64,000 nt of DNA, from contig RPFO01000296.1 in NCBI GenBank assembly GCA_009746045.1, forward strand, positions 1,419,775-1,483,774, given 5' to 3'. A program made the translations under genes and the position numbers. Position 1 is the stretch's first letter. The number at the start of each line of letters is the position of its first letter. Below, piece by piece: positions 12,401 to 21,984 of the stretch. The notes beneath the pieces are model-generated. The model was not told where the DNA came from. It made no database searches and worked only from the letters and a program-made list of their open reading frames with translations. Source of the stretch: Mesostigma viride. Taxonomy: Eukaryota; Streptophyta; Mesostigmatophyceae; Mesostigmatales; Mesostigmataceae.

Positions 12401-15400
12401 TATGCTGGGCCCCCAGCATGGCGCTACAAGAACCAACTTGATAATGATGTGCACTGATTTTGAAGGTCTGGCTTAGGCTATTCGTTTAAAGCCTTACACA
12501 CAAAAATGTAAAATAAATGTTTCTCTTGGTGGGAAGGAACTCCAATGGACCAAAATCTAGAAATGTATGTAGACATTGTTTTCAGTCAGCACATTTAGTC
12601 TCGTTTTTGTGTTGCCGTATCCTCTGTGAAGCAATCCACTGCTCCTCACTGCCACCAAAACCTTAAGTACCGCAACACATGTTTGGGAACTGTTCGTTCT
12701 CGTCCAACGTGGCCTGTCCTATCACAGTCCTAGTTATGTGGTTTTATTAGAAACCCCCTAAGCTGCAGTTAAATATGAACAAATAGAAGTTATTCATATT
12801 TTGTCCTGTTGCTCTTTCAATATTTTCATTGGACCACCGCCTCCATTCGCCTCCCCTCACCCATCCCCGTATCCCTGTCTCTGCACTTTTTCCTATCGCC
12901 CATGTCCCAGGCAATCTGTCGCCAGCAGAACGGGATGATCACGATGCGCAGCGGGCGCTACCGCATGCTGCCGGATATAAATAGCAACGACCCCGAGAAG
13001 CGCGCCAAGGCGGAGCGCCAGGCAGTCAACTCGCTCATCCAGGGATCCGCTGCCGACATTGTCAAGGAGGCCATGCTGCGGTGGAGCCGTGTGGAAGTGC
13101 CCCCAATGAGCTGTGTGGAGGTGCCCCCAATGAGCCGTGTGGAGGTGCCCCCGTCGCTGGGGGGTGAGGAGGAAGAGGGCGGCATGGGTAGGGCCGGTGG
13201 AGGGTTGGAGGAGCCGATGTCACCGGGACCGGAGTTCGTGCCGAGTGAGCTGCAAGGGAAGGCGCGGCTGTTAATGCAGGTGGGGGTGGGGGGGGGGGGG
13301 GGGGGAGGGGGGGGGTGCAGAGTGATGGATGGGGGATGGTGTGCGTGGTCTACAGATGATGGCAGACAGAGAACATGGTCTACAGATGATGGTCTACAGA
13401 TGATGGTCTACAGATGATGGTCTACAGATGATGGTCTACAGATGGTGGTCTACAGATGATGGTCTACAGATGATGGTCTACAGAAGATGGTCTACAGCTG
13501 ATGGTCAACAGATGATGGTCTACAGATGATGGTCTACAGATGATGGTCTACAGATGATGGTCTACAGATGATGTGATGGTCTACAGATGATGACACGAGT
13601 GAGATGGCGTGTCCATTGTCTCTGCCCACAGGGGCAACAAATTCTCATCATGTCTCTAATAAGCAAATCCAAGGCATTTAGCTGGTTTTTGAGGCACTTA
13701 GCTGGCTTTCTAGGCAATGTTCTTCATCGTTGAATCTAGTAACCTATTACACAACTTAACAACCTGTTGGCAAACAGATTCTCATTCTATACCATATTTG
13801 TTTTTCTATTAATGTTGAATGTTCCTACCTGAGTGAGCTGAATGAGCTGGTGTTTGAGGTAGCCACCCAGCAACATATTTCATATCCTAGCAAGCCATCC
13901 CAGTCACCACTACTATGAATGCCTATCTATGTAAACATTTCCAAACAACAGATCCATGGCAAGGAGTTACTCTTTTGCTATGAATACTCCTAATAAGAAC
14001 AATACTCCTACTTGCAGATCCACGACGAGCTGGTATTTGAGATAACAACATAACAATCTATTCACCGGCATAGTAACGTACTATTACTCATTTGCTATGA
14101 ATATTCCTACTGAGCAGATCCACGACGAGCTGGTGTTTGAGGTGGACGAGCGCCATGTGGCGGCGGTGGAGCGGCTTGTGCGCGCGTGCATGACCGATGT
14201 GGCGCGTGACATGCGGGTGCCGCTGCCCGTGAGCATATCGGTGAGCTCTCTATTAGCTTTTTTTATAAGCTTTTTTTTCCCTATAAGCTTTTTATGGCCA
14301 AACAGTATCATATGTCAGTGTGACTTATGCACGGTGTCAGTGTGAATGATGCGCAATGTCAGTGAAGCTTATGCACAATGCTCATGAGCCAGGGGTGGCT
14401 CTGTAGGTGTTAGCTCGAGTAGGGGTTAGCTCTGCAGATGTAGCAGCTACCTGGGATTGTACCGATCAGAAGTCTGGTCAATGTATCAGTGAGTTCTGGG
14501 GATGAATCAGCAGAAAGGCATGCCCTCATAAACGTTTTCAGTGGGTCCTGTGGACATATTAGCCAGAAATATCAGCCAGGCCTAAATTTCAGCGGAATGC
14601 TGTTAGCGTGCTTCATCTAAGCATGGACGTATCGCGGTCTGTCGCAGTTGGATTGATTGAAGCTGGTTTGCAACTGAATTGCTGCTGGAGTACTGTCTTG
14701 GCTGGTGCTGCGTGACTTGATGGAGACATACACTAACGCTAGACTTTTTCCAAACATGCAAATTTAGCACCGTATTACAGCTTGCCCCATAGTTGCATCA
14801 CCGGACTTGTTCGCGAGTAGGTGTGCGTGTTACTTCCTTTTTACACCGTAAGGCGCTGGTTATGGGTTGGGCGCTGGTTAAAAAGGGTTGGGCGCTGGTT
14901 AATAAGAGTTGGGCGCTGGTCATGGGCTGGGCGCTGGCGCACTACTAAGCAAGAATAGCTGAAGAAACTGCATGTTCACGTGCTTGCCTCGCCGGACCCT
15001 GTTTGTGGGCATCTAGAGGGGCAGTGTGTGGCTGGCTCCCGTTGGTCCAATCCCTGATCAGCCACTTCCAAGATGTACTACCTACTACTCGGTACCTTGC
15101 TACCGCATTTGTCTGCTAAGCCTTTCATGGGCCGCATAATTAATGACTAGAGATGGGCACAGCGACCCCTGTAGGTTCGCCCTCTCGAATCCTAGTAGTA
15201 CGCGGCCCCGGAATAGCTCGCTGTCGATCGAGGTGATGGCATGAATGCCATAACATGTACCTATGACCAGCTGTGCAAGCACAAGGCGTGGCACCATGAA
15301 TGCTGGACTGAGCACTGGTATTGACATTCCGTGTGCCTGATCATGCACTACGTCTCATGCTGACTGGGCCCTCACTAACTTTCTGGGCGTAATTGCTTGG

Positions 15401-15455
15401 CGGACCGCAGGTTGGCGTGCGATGGGGGAGCATAAAGAAGTATCAGCCACAGTAA
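1585..15455 (+). CDS. Family A DNA polymerase, POLN/POLQ-like, ten exons
   Basis: The gene encodes a DNA-dependent DNA polymerase of the A family, which in eukaryotes includes the repair/translesion enzymes Pol nu and Pol theta. The exon chain is 1585-2171, 3351-3807, 4743-5074, 5564-5879, 7602-7903, 9146-9335, 11037-11180, 12911-13279, 14118-14240 and 15411-15455. It sums to 2865 nt, with every junction in phase, giving about 954 residues and a TAA stop. In order it holds a Pro/Gly-rich leader, a 3'-5' exonuclease-like region without obvious catalytic acids, the thumb, the TATGRLSSSDPNLQ motif, palm motif A (DYSQIELR), fingers motif B (K-R-V-C-Y-G-V-L-Y-G), the ERQAVN/QGSAAD helices, motif C (HDEL) and the terminal RWGS segment. 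No helicase domain is visible, so Pol nu or the polymerase half of Pol theta are both possible. The true N-terminus may lie upstream. One intron uses a GC donor. No mitochondrial or plastid signal can be judged. Confidence 0.85.
3351..3807 (+). CDS. Polymerase exon 2: exonuclease-like domain
   Basis: The acceptor is TTTTGCAGAG; using the second AG completes the Arg codon from exon 1. The segment contains an LLPLGDFGVSVI strand and a LLASFLRSPHVRKACFNLQ helix, corresponding to the part of the domain that in active exonucleases leads to a helix with an Asp. The DxE catalytic pair is not seen, so proofreading is probably absent, as in Pol nu and Pol theta. It ends at DPRIM before GTACGT. Confidence 0.75.
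3859..3885 (+). repeat. Degenerate echo of exon 2 3' edge
   Basis: Fifty bases after the real donor, ACCCGAGGATCATAGTGAG repeats the exon end plus donor (ACCCAAGGATCATGGTACG) with a few changes. See the exon-edge finding. Confidence 0.5.
4101..4215. repeat. 30 bp minisatellite, about 3.8 copies
   Basis: The unit is CTACCATAGCAATAACCATG plus about 10 further bases. The second and third copies are identical and the first differs by one base. It lies in the intron between exons 2 and 3. Confidence 0.9.
4743..5074 (+). CDS. Polymerase exon 3
   Basis: The exon starts in phase 0 after TCCCAG with AWLVEPELPSYDLPALLAW, the classical A-family segment where the exonuclease-like domain names the residue range and passes to the thumb. 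Residues 30-60 are a low-complexity Gly/Pro insert. It ends with LLAR, the last Arg codon being split 2/1 with exon 4. The intron 5' end is very G-rich. Confidence 0.8.
5564..5879 (+). CDS. Polymerase exon 4: thumb
   Basis: It begins LELTGTPVDETYM, the conserved helix entering the thumb. It continues with FNLASPLQLSKVLFEELGL, then an unconserved Ala/Thr stretch, then TNETALQQLVGVHPLPALVL and EYRNIAKLK. The spacing and residues match the thumb of A-family polymerases closely. The donor is AAGGTGCGT in phase 0. Confidence 0.92.
5949..6240 (+). repeat. Two or three degenerate echoes of exon 4 3' edge
   Basis: Copies at 5951-5992 and 6084-6134 repeat the exon end (CTG CC(C/G) GCG CTG GTG CTG GAG TAC CG) followed by a GTG(G/A)G donor. 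A weaker third copy lies at about 6206-6236. They are diverged and out of the main reading frame. Confidence 0.65.
6581..7520 (+). repeat. Five degenerate echoes of exon 5 5' edge
   Basis: Starts near 6583, 7101, 7219, 7334 and 7470, each with a pyrimidine-rich tract, CAG and a copy of the first 20-45 bases of exon 5 (CAGTCCACCTGGGTCGACGC in the true exon). The last four are spaced 115-136 bp, as is the real exon at 7602, so the unit is intron end plus exon start. Confidence 0.75.
6887..7016. repeat. 12 bp minisatellite CTTAACACACAT
   Basis: About ten imperfect units of CTTAACACACAT with variants CTCAAGGCACAT and CTTACGACACAT. It lies in the intron before exon 5. Confidence 0.9.
7602..7903 (+). 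CDS. Polymerase exon 5: thumb to palm, motif TGRLSSSDPNLQ
   Basis: It starts STWVDALVGHTRRDRAGQ, then HSRWHAQNTATGRLSSSD and PNLQCVPK, the signature that binds the primer-template in all A-family polymerases. An acidic Gly-rich insert of about 35 residues follows, then IRISIRDAFVARKG, the strand that precedes motif A. It ends with two bases of a Gly codon, completed by exon 6. Confidence 0.93.
7913..8790. repeat. 56 bp minisatellite, about 16 copies
   Basis: The unit contains GTTATGACCAGGACGGGTGA and CCATCACGAGGAAAGGGTT. It recurs every 56 bp from 7920 to 8760 with a few substitutions. It begins within 10 bp of the exon 5 donor and fills most of the following intron. Confidence 0.95.
9146..9335 (+). 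CDS. Polymerase exon 6: palm motif A
   Basis: After completing Gly, it encodes HVLLCADYSQIELRVLAHLS and GD. The first Asp of DYSQIE is the expected metal-binding catalytic residue of motif A. Then comes the helix DVFLLIATQWLH, and the exon ends at EERQAAK, the Lys being the first residue of fingers motif B. The donor is AAGGTAATG. Confidence 0.95.
9366..9472. repeat. CTA trinucleotide microsatellite
   Basis: About 35 units of CTA with rare interruptions, just inside the intron after exon 6. Confidence 0.95.
9576..9805. repeat. Three-copy ~76 bp tandem repeat
   Basis: The unit from GGTACTATAAGGTGCGGTGC to CCCCGACAGTTA occurs three times almost unchanged. A run of about 18 G follows at 9822-9839. 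Confidence 0.9.
10062..10135. repeat. CT microsatellite and poly-C tract
   Basis: A CT dinucleotide run is followed by about 22 consecutive C. It is intronic. Confidence 0.9.
10191..10950 (+). repeat. Degenerate echoes of exon 7 5' edge
   Basis: Copies of the exon 7 start (CAGCGCGTCTGCTACGGCGT in the true exon) lie at about 10195-10236, 10416-10452, 10595-10640 and 10901-10950, most preceded by a C/T-rich tract and CAG. A fifth at 10305 is very weak. They are diverged, and no longer encode motif B intact. Confidence 0.7.
11037..11180 (+). CDS. Polymerase exon 7: fingers motif B
   Basis: Encodes RVCYGVLYGQGKAAL, joining the Lys from exon 6 to give K-R-V-C-Y-G, the O-helix/motif B region that contacts the incoming nucleotide. 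The helix VLQAQRLLDSFLNFFPQMRQ and FLQRVK follow. The best donor is AAG|GCAAGA, a GC-AG intron. A GT two codons earlier is also in phase but has poor consensus. Confidence 0.9.
11466..11530 (-). repeat. Dispersed repeat, inverted relative to 16083-16240
   Basis: The segment containing GGAGACAACCAGCGCTGGCC is the reverse complement of two copies near 16113 and 16187. It sits in the intron after exon 7. The nature of the repeat is unknown. Confidence 0.6.
11600..11975. repeat. Low-complexity tandem tracts
   Basis: 11600-11720 holds imperfect 12 bp units around TCTGGCA. 11810-11975 holds imperfect units around CCTTGACCC. Both are intronic and without coding signal. Confidence 0.8.
12911..13279 (+). 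CDS. Polymerase exon 8: palm helices with repetitive insert
   Basis: Starts AICRQQNGMITMRSGRYRML, then the ERQAVNSLIQGSAADIVKEA helix pair conserved in A-family palms. An insert follows that is built of three imperfect VEVPPMS units (13094-13150) and a Gly/Glu-rich stretch. It ends GKARLLMQ, directly before the IHDEL of exon 9. The donor is CAGGTGGGG and is followed by a G-run. Confidence 0.93.
13346..13592. repeat. 14 bp minisatellite CTACAGATGATGGT
   Basis: About 16 units with few variants, in the intron between exons 8 and 9. A G-rich run at 13281-13316 precedes it. Confidence 0.95.
13829..14045 (+). repeat. Two degenerate echoes of exon 9 5' edge
   Basis: CAGATCCACGACGAGCTGGT at 14015 repeats the exon 9 acceptor and first 22 bases almost exactly and then diverges. 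An older copy, AATGAGCTGGTGTTTGAGGT, lies at 13841. The flanking ATGAATA(C/T)TCCTA is also shared, so the duplicated unit spans the splice site. Confidence 0.75.
14118..14240 (+). CDS. Polymerase exon 9: palm motif C
   Basis: Encodes IHDELVFEVDERHVAAVERL. The Asp of HDE is the second expected metal ligand (motif C). VRACMTDVARDMRVPLPVSI and S follow. Both ends are in phase 0, with CAG acceptor and GTGAGC donor. Confidence 0.95.
14853..14942. repeat. ~24 bp repeat GGGTTGGGCGCTGGTTA
   Basis: Four to five imperfect units in the last intron. Confidence 0.85.
15411..15455 (+). CDS. Polymerase exon 10: C-terminus
   Basis: A 14-codon exon after CCGCAG encodes VGVRWGSIKKYQPQ and TAA. The G-x-x-W-G pattern is the usual end of A-family polymerases, and phase 0 matches exon 9. 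It is too short for a generic ORF caller, and was found by looking for this C-terminal motif. Confidence 0.85.
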   Translation, partial: VGVRWGSIKKYQPQ

Positions 15456-17365
15456 CCAGTCTGGAATTCAAGAGTCCCCCAGCCCTTTCTTGCTTAGTTT
15501 TAGATATGTCTCTTGCCCAGCAGGCCACAACCATGGGGCACAACTCAAAAAGGAAGGCTGGAGCTGCTTATGTGGCTGCTCCAAAACCTCAGCCACCCAG
15601 ACTGCGCATGCCTGACTGCATTCCCACTTATGGCATCAAGGTCGTGCACGGCCACTGACCTAGCAGGCATGGCAATTCGAAACGACTGGTTCACGTCTCC
15701 CACTTGGAGTTTGATAGATTCAACACATAAGGCATGCTGGCCGTGGAGAAGCCAAACTGGCTGCCATTGAGAGGAAATGCCGTGCTGCCCCCCCACTGAC
15801 AGGTGCGTCCTGCCTGCTGGTTTATTGTCCGCTGCAGCAGCTGCATCCTGCTTATATCCATGTCATGGGCCACCTGGAACATTTTTCTATCTTACACGAC
15901 TGGTGAGCACGCCACCGTGGTATGTACTATCACGCACTTGAAAGGATGCCATGACACAGAGAAGGATTTCTAGTGCTGGCTTTGTGTAGACTTGATGATG
16001 TCCTCAATGGGCACGTGCGAGGGTTGAACAGGACACCGTTAATTAATTATACATAAGTAGTATGAGGATAGAGGAGTAAAGCTGCCATATAAGCTAACGG
16101 CAGGCTCGAGCTACCATGGTCCGGATTCTCCCGATTTCTGGCCTGCGCTGGTTGTCTCCTTGATATAAGCTAACAGCAAGCTCAAGCAACCATGGTCCCG
16201 ATTCTTCCAGGTTTCTGGCCTGCACTGGTTGTCTCTTTGATATGGGTCTCCAACGGCCGGGCATGCATGCACAAATGGTAAATTGCTATGCTGGCCGGGG
16301 ACATTTTTGTATACTAAAATTATAGCATGGCTCCGTTGAGAGATCATATAGCAGGGTTTTGTATACTAGCAGTACTCTATATTTATCGACGAGCTGGATG
16401 GTCTGGTGATCAACTCTCATACATGCGATGGTGCAGGGCTTTCGTGCATGTGTACGTCATTTTGTATGTTTGCACTGTACTAGTGTATGCACTGCGTCTA
16501 GACATGTGCACACCGGGTTAGCTGTACGTTGACTGCTCTAATTATATACAAGACCGGCATGCCCCTACAGGACAGATGAAGGCGCGTGCAGCTCAACATG
16601 CATGCAAACCTGATCGACACGTGACTGCAGCACATGAGCACAGGCTTTCTCACTTAAATTATGGACTGAAATCCGCAATTACATTGAAATGGAGTTAGAT
16701 GGGTGTCTTTCTAGCCTCTAAATGCAATCGGTTAGTACTTAGTTATCACGTCGTCTTTCCTCTCAAACAACTACCCTAGTCCTTCCACGACGTTGGATTG
16801 TATAATTAATTAATTAACTTTAGATCGCGATGGAAATTCCTCCTTAGAGAAAACATCAGTGTGGCTTACTTACTTGAGCCTACGCATAGCACCCCAAGTG
16901 GGGTGCTTTACAGCCCGGTACAGATTGCGAGTTCCTACAGTACATCGGCCCCAAATGGCTGCCATTGGACGCCACACGGCAGGTCGGGTGGGGACACGGC
17001 GGCCCGGTCGGTTGGGGGGGCCAAAAAATTAACGCTTATTGCTTTGTCTCCCCCAACGGTGTGGCGTGAACTAGTATAATTATGAATTTATCAATTTTTA
17101 TTATCTTGTATTACTCGATTGTTGGTGTTGTTATACAGTACTGTTGTTATACAGTACTGTACTGTATATCATTTCCCCATGGCATTTCAGTGCTTGCGTG
17201 GGTGGCCAGCCGGGGAGCTCTGGCCGATTATATGTCTTTTTCCCGCCTTACCTTGAGGCTCACATTCCTTTTGCCCTGAAAGCGGCCCGGTAAACATAAC
17301 GTACAGCTGGCAAAACCAGTGCATAATGATTCTGCAACCCCACGTGCGCAATGAAAATTCCTCCA
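15456..17365. other. Intergenic region, no gene recognised
   Basis: Only short shadow frames are present. Two ~74 bp copies of a dispersed repeat lie at about 16083-16240; both contain TTCTGGCCTG and TGGTTGTCTC and match, inverted, a piece of the polymerase intron at 11466. The polymerase 3' UTR must lie at the left edge. Confidence 0.5.
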
Positions 17366-17539
17366 TTAACACGTCGTACGTCAAAACTCAGTCCTAAAAA
17401 TAGGACTGAGTATGCCAACTTTGAGATCATGTAGCGGTAAGGGTAGGGGTGTACCCCATATTTGATCAGGCACTCCGCAAAGGTGAAAACCATTTGCGTT
17501 CAGTACCGGGCCGCGGAAAACGCGGAAAAACGCGATCTG

Positions 17540-17640
17540 CAAATGAATCCGACCGGAATCGAACTGGGGACCTCTCGCACCAATTTTGCTGACTATAGGA
17601 CGGACGTCTCCGGTTACCATGGCATCGCCAACTTACACCT
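17540..17640 (-). other. tRNA-like sequence with A- and B-box-like motifs
   Basis: On the minus strand, TGGCGATGCCATGG resembles an A box and AGTTCGATTCC a B box, about 55 bp apart. Acceptor and anticodon stems do not fold cleanly by eye, so this is more likely a tRNA relic or SINE head than a working tRNA. Confidence 0.3.
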
Positions 17641-18461
17641 ACAGTCATCCGCAAAAGTTCTCCTGTCCGGGGAGTGATGCAAGCCTTTCGGATTTGGTAC
17701 TAGATAAATCACTCGAGATCTGTGTGTAGGAGTACTACACACGTGTCTGCACGCGAGACTTGTTCAGTCTCGCACCGTGAGACGGGCTGAACACGGCTGC
17801 ATCCTGTACCCCATATGTTTGATATGCATCAGAGCACTCAATATCATGCTAATGCTTGGGCATATGCCTAAAAAATCATATGTTGACCAAATCATGTAAA
17901 ATTTTACAAGGGTGTCAACCCATGCTCGCGATTTGGCAATTTTCTGTGGAAGGACGAGTTGGGAAAATTCAATAAAATCCATGTGCATGTTGAAAAAATA
18001 TAGGCGTGTAAACAATATAGTTCTTGAAACATGGCAAAAAACTGGGCTCAATTTGGCCACAGCCTCTACCTGAAACTCACCAAAAACCACCAGCCCTAAG
18101 AATGGGTTTCGAGGTTGCTAGCAATGTGCAAGCATGTAAGTGCGGTCATACTACACACCACCGTGGCAACCAACCATGCCAATCAACTCATTTCCCTTCT
18201 AGCATAACAGGAAAACATACTTGCATCATCATATTGCAGTTATATTATACCTTAGTATATGTGTGAGAGCCTATGCACGCACGTAGGGAATGGGCATTGA
18301 TACCTACCTACAAAGGGTTTTATTATGAGCCTTAACCACCAATATAATGGGTAGGTTAAGCATATTTCAATTGTTTTTAACAAGAATAGAGATGGCTAAC
18401 ACTGTTTTGCCTTGCCATGGCATGGCCAACATACTTGCTGGCACATGATGACAGTGGTTTA

Positions 18462-18878
18462 TCACCAAGATTCTTCACTCACCCGTATAAGCTTGAAAGC
18501 ACGCTGGATGCAGCCCATGGCCATACAATCACGCAGTATGAACGTAGCAAAAGAATGATTAACATCTATGAAGGTATTTAAACCCATACAGCGCCTAAAA
18601 AACTGCAAAAGTACACTAGGGTAAGGCAAATGCCTGGTAACATCATAAAAAATGGGGGGTTTAGAGAGGGGCAGGCAACGGTCAAGAAAGCGCATCAAGA
18701 TTCGAAACTGACAGCGCCTTGCAAGCTCAAACTCATGTAAGAACATAACAAAACGATGAGGTGACGATACTTCAGCTTTACCGTGCACGGATGGCGTTAT
18801 CTTGGCCCAGGCGGTGCCCGCAAAAGTGACACTTGCGGCACACAAACCATGACATGACAGAGTGGTCGAAATAATCAA
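18462..18878 (-). CDS. ORF inside TTAA element, unknown
   Basis: A 138-codon open frame with a natural amino-acid mix (RFVMFLHEFELARRCQ and similar). The matching stretch in the other copy (about 38650-39070) keeps recognisable codons but is interrupted. This suggests a decayed element-encoded protein. No known domain was recognised. Confidence 0.25.
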   Translation of the reverse strand: MIISTTLSCHGLCAASVTFAGTAWAKITPSVHGKAEVSSPHRFVMFLHEFELARRCQFRILMRFLDRCLPLSKPPIFYDVTRHLPYPSVLLQFFRRCMGLNTFIDVNHSFATFILRDCMAMGCIQRAFKLIRVSEESW

Positions 18879-19448
18879 ATCTTTACTGCCACTGACTTAA
18901 TTCTACACACATGCATGATAATAAGTAGAAAGAAGCATATAAAACCTTCGAACTGCACCGTAAAGTAAATTTAGTCATCAATTCCGTCAACCTGCCTGGT
19001 CGCAGTTTTTTCCAGCAAGAGCAGTGCCGACACCTGGTAAATCGCATCCCCGGGAGCTAAAAATTGGACAATGTCATCTTTAGGACATATAAAATCTATT
19101 TCCTGGGTTTTACCAGCTAAATCGTCCGCAAACGTAAACTGCATGCATGGGCGCAAGCCGCCATGGCTAGGTCGTGCATTTCCGGAACTCACGTTTCACG
19201 TGAAAAAGTACCCTTACCACCTGTACTTTGACCGTACATTTAGCCGCCCAAACAAAATCAAAAAAAATCGCAAAAATATGTCTGAGAAAGGTCATTTCAC
19301 GTAGTATTTGAATAAATTTTGAGGGAATTTTTTTGACAAACATTCCGACTTGGGCGAATTTTCTACGAAACCCAAAAACTCAGTCCTAAGAATAGGACTG
19401 AGTTGAACTCAGTCCTAAGAATAGGTGCAGTGACGAACGACGTGTTAA

Positions 19449-21984
19449 TTTACTAAGTACCGTGGCCGACTGCAGGGCTGCAGGCGCTCTCATGTCACCC
19501 TTGTTTGCACAGCATGCAGCACAGCATGATTGCTGGCAACTCGCACAATACCAAACACGGGGCATGACCGGTAATGTAGCGCATGCGGGGTTACGAGCTT
19601 CAATATAAAGCCACTACAGAAAATGGAGGCCCGCGGTGCATGACAGCTAAGAGCGACGAGATCGTTGAACGTATTCTATCTCTCTCGTTGAACATGAGTA
19701 ATGCCTTCCGGATACCTGGATCTGGCTTCACAGCATTAATACGTGGTGACTCTAAAATTCATCGCTTGTGAACTCACCTGGGCGTGTCGTGCATGTCAGC
19801 GGATCTTCAATAACAGATGAGGTGCGATTGCGAACAGCCATGTACGTAGGACTAATTGAAATTCAATATTGCGATCATTAATGCAGTGTTTGTTCAAGAC
19901 CGAGCTTGGTTGATCTGTGAACCTGCATTAGTTGGCCGCTGAGGGATAAGCACACGGGTCTGTCCCGTTTGGACTTCCAGGAGGCCCGGTAAACACAGCG
20001 GTCTTCACCAGTTTCACGAAGGTAAGGATCTACGAATGGTTGCCGGTACTTATATCAGGTGTGCGATCGAAGTGTGTTTGTCCGGCTGAATCTTAAATGC
20101 TGCTGCTGACCAGGCTGTGAGTACCTGAAATGGTTGGCTTGCTTCAGCTTGCTTTGCGGTACGTGACCGGGTCGGCTTGCGCTCTGGGAGAATGCCGAGT
20201 TGCGTTGCTTGTGCATGGTTTGTGAGGGTTGTATGGGTTACTAGCTAGGGTGACTTTATGGCAGAGTCTAAAAATCAAGCCCGTCTGTGGCTAGACAGGC
20301 GCTAGCGGCGTGGGCAAGAAATGCATCACTTGGCGAGCAGCTTACTTTGCATGTCAATAAGATTAATGCTTTCCTGCATAATCATCCTGCTAGTGTTGGC
20401 CTTACATGCATTGCTCTGATGTATCTGTGTGGCCCCCTGGGCAGTCTGGGATAGGAATTCAACTTGATGCAGCAGTGCGCTGGCGGCTGCTTAATTATAA
20501 CGCCGCCAGGTCAGCTTTGATGCATAATTTCAAATGGAAGCATCCGTGATTTTTCTTAGCACCATGATCGCCTTTTTGCTGTAAATTTAGGCAACATATC
20601 ACACCTACTTCAATTTTTAACTCTCAGAAACAAGCATGATGCCTTCTTCACAGTACGATGACCAACCATGGCCATTGGAACCTTCTTTCAGGTCGAGCAA
20701 GTCCTTTTCTTTTAGAGGGCAGTAGGAGTCCTTGAAGGAAAGGACACTTTTTTTACCTCATGAAGGCACTGCCTGCAGCTTTTCGTTGTAGGTCAACAGT
20801 CCTTGATTCGTCTGATCCTATTCCTGATCTGGCTCATCCACTCAATCTACGTTAGTAAGCAGCAATCTGTTGTTGCTGGCACCCCACATGTTCTAGTGTC
20901 TTTTCAGCTCAGTATTGGTCTCATGCGTGGTGTGTTGCTAGAATCATCAGCCTTCACCCTCCAAAGCCCAGGCAACATAGCTGAGACAGAGGGCTTGTTG
21001 ACCCCTACTGGAAGCACTAACCATTGCTCTTCCCTGGCACCATGCCTTTTTGAGCAATCGCCCTATCGGTTGTACTCAAGTTTCCCCTGTCAAGTCTTTC
21101 AAGAGAGATTTAGCATGTCATGCTGCATCGTTACCCACAGTTGCAACCTCTGCATAGGGGTAGCGGAGACGGAGAGGGAGAGGGAGAGGGAGAGGGAGAG
21201 GGAGAGGGAGAGGGAGAGGGAGAGGGAGAGGGAGAGGGAGAGGGAGAGGGAGAGGGAGAGGGAGAGGGAGAGGGAGAGGGAGAGGGAGAGCCGTGACCTG
21301 AGAGGTAGATGTCGCCTGAAAATGTGATCTTGACACACTTTCTGACGACACTGCTACTTGGCATAGGGGTGTGCATTCATTGCACCTGTGGCGAGCGGTG
21401 CATGTTGACTAGCACTTTGGCACCCTGGTTTGAAGCATGGGACAGGCTGATTGTCACGACTACGAGATGTAAGCCAATCAGTGGAAAAAATGTTCGGCTG
21501 TTTTCCTTTTTTCGTCTTCCATATACGTCTAAAAGCGCTTCTGCTCCAGCAAAGAACCTCAGTGAGCAAAGAACCTCATTGACCTCACGCTAACGGTTTC
21601 CCATATTCGTTCTTGCCACGAGTCCATCGTATCCCAAGATCCCATAACGCAGCTTGAGCTTAGGCCACTGTGCCTGCGCCTCCAGTCACCGTGTTGTCCA
21701 CTTTATTTCCATTCTGCAGACAGCATGAGCAGTTCCGGTGTGTACACAGCAGTTGCGATGTGTACACAGTAACAGCTGGGCGCCCGCTTGCATGCTCCCA
21801 TCGTCATGCATTGACCTGGCATCATGAACTCGGAGCTCTGACATCCTCCCGTCGTGCACTTCCGACCTTTGTGTACCACCTCCCGCGGCATGCTGGCTGT
21901 GTCTGTCCAGCAGGGCGCCCCTTGTCAGAAGGCTTTCAAGGAGCGTTCATTTCCACTTTCCAGTTCGGCTTCGGTAGACCCCTC
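19449..21984. other. Intergenic region, no gene recognised
   Basis: No convincing coding signal. The only clear structure is the hexamer array at 21171-21290. The right part probably contains the promoter and 5' UTR of the LRR gene. Confidence 0.5.
21171..21290. repeat. GGAGAG hexanucleotide array, 20 units
   Basis: A perfect hexamer repeat of 120 bp, about 700 bp upstream of the LRR gene start codon. Confidence 0.97.

Larger units (their letters stand above)
17366..19448. mobile_element. TTAA-flanked TIR element, copy A
   Basis: It is bounded by TTAA on both sides, with ends CACGTCGT...ACGACGTG. Just inside each end lie hairpins of the type ACTCAGTCCTA...TAGGACTGAGT (17393, 19379). The interior matches, in reverse orientation, the element at 38088-39813. 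TTAA duplications are typical of piggyBac-like elements, but no transposase was found, so it is non-autonomous or decayed. Confidence 0.7.
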
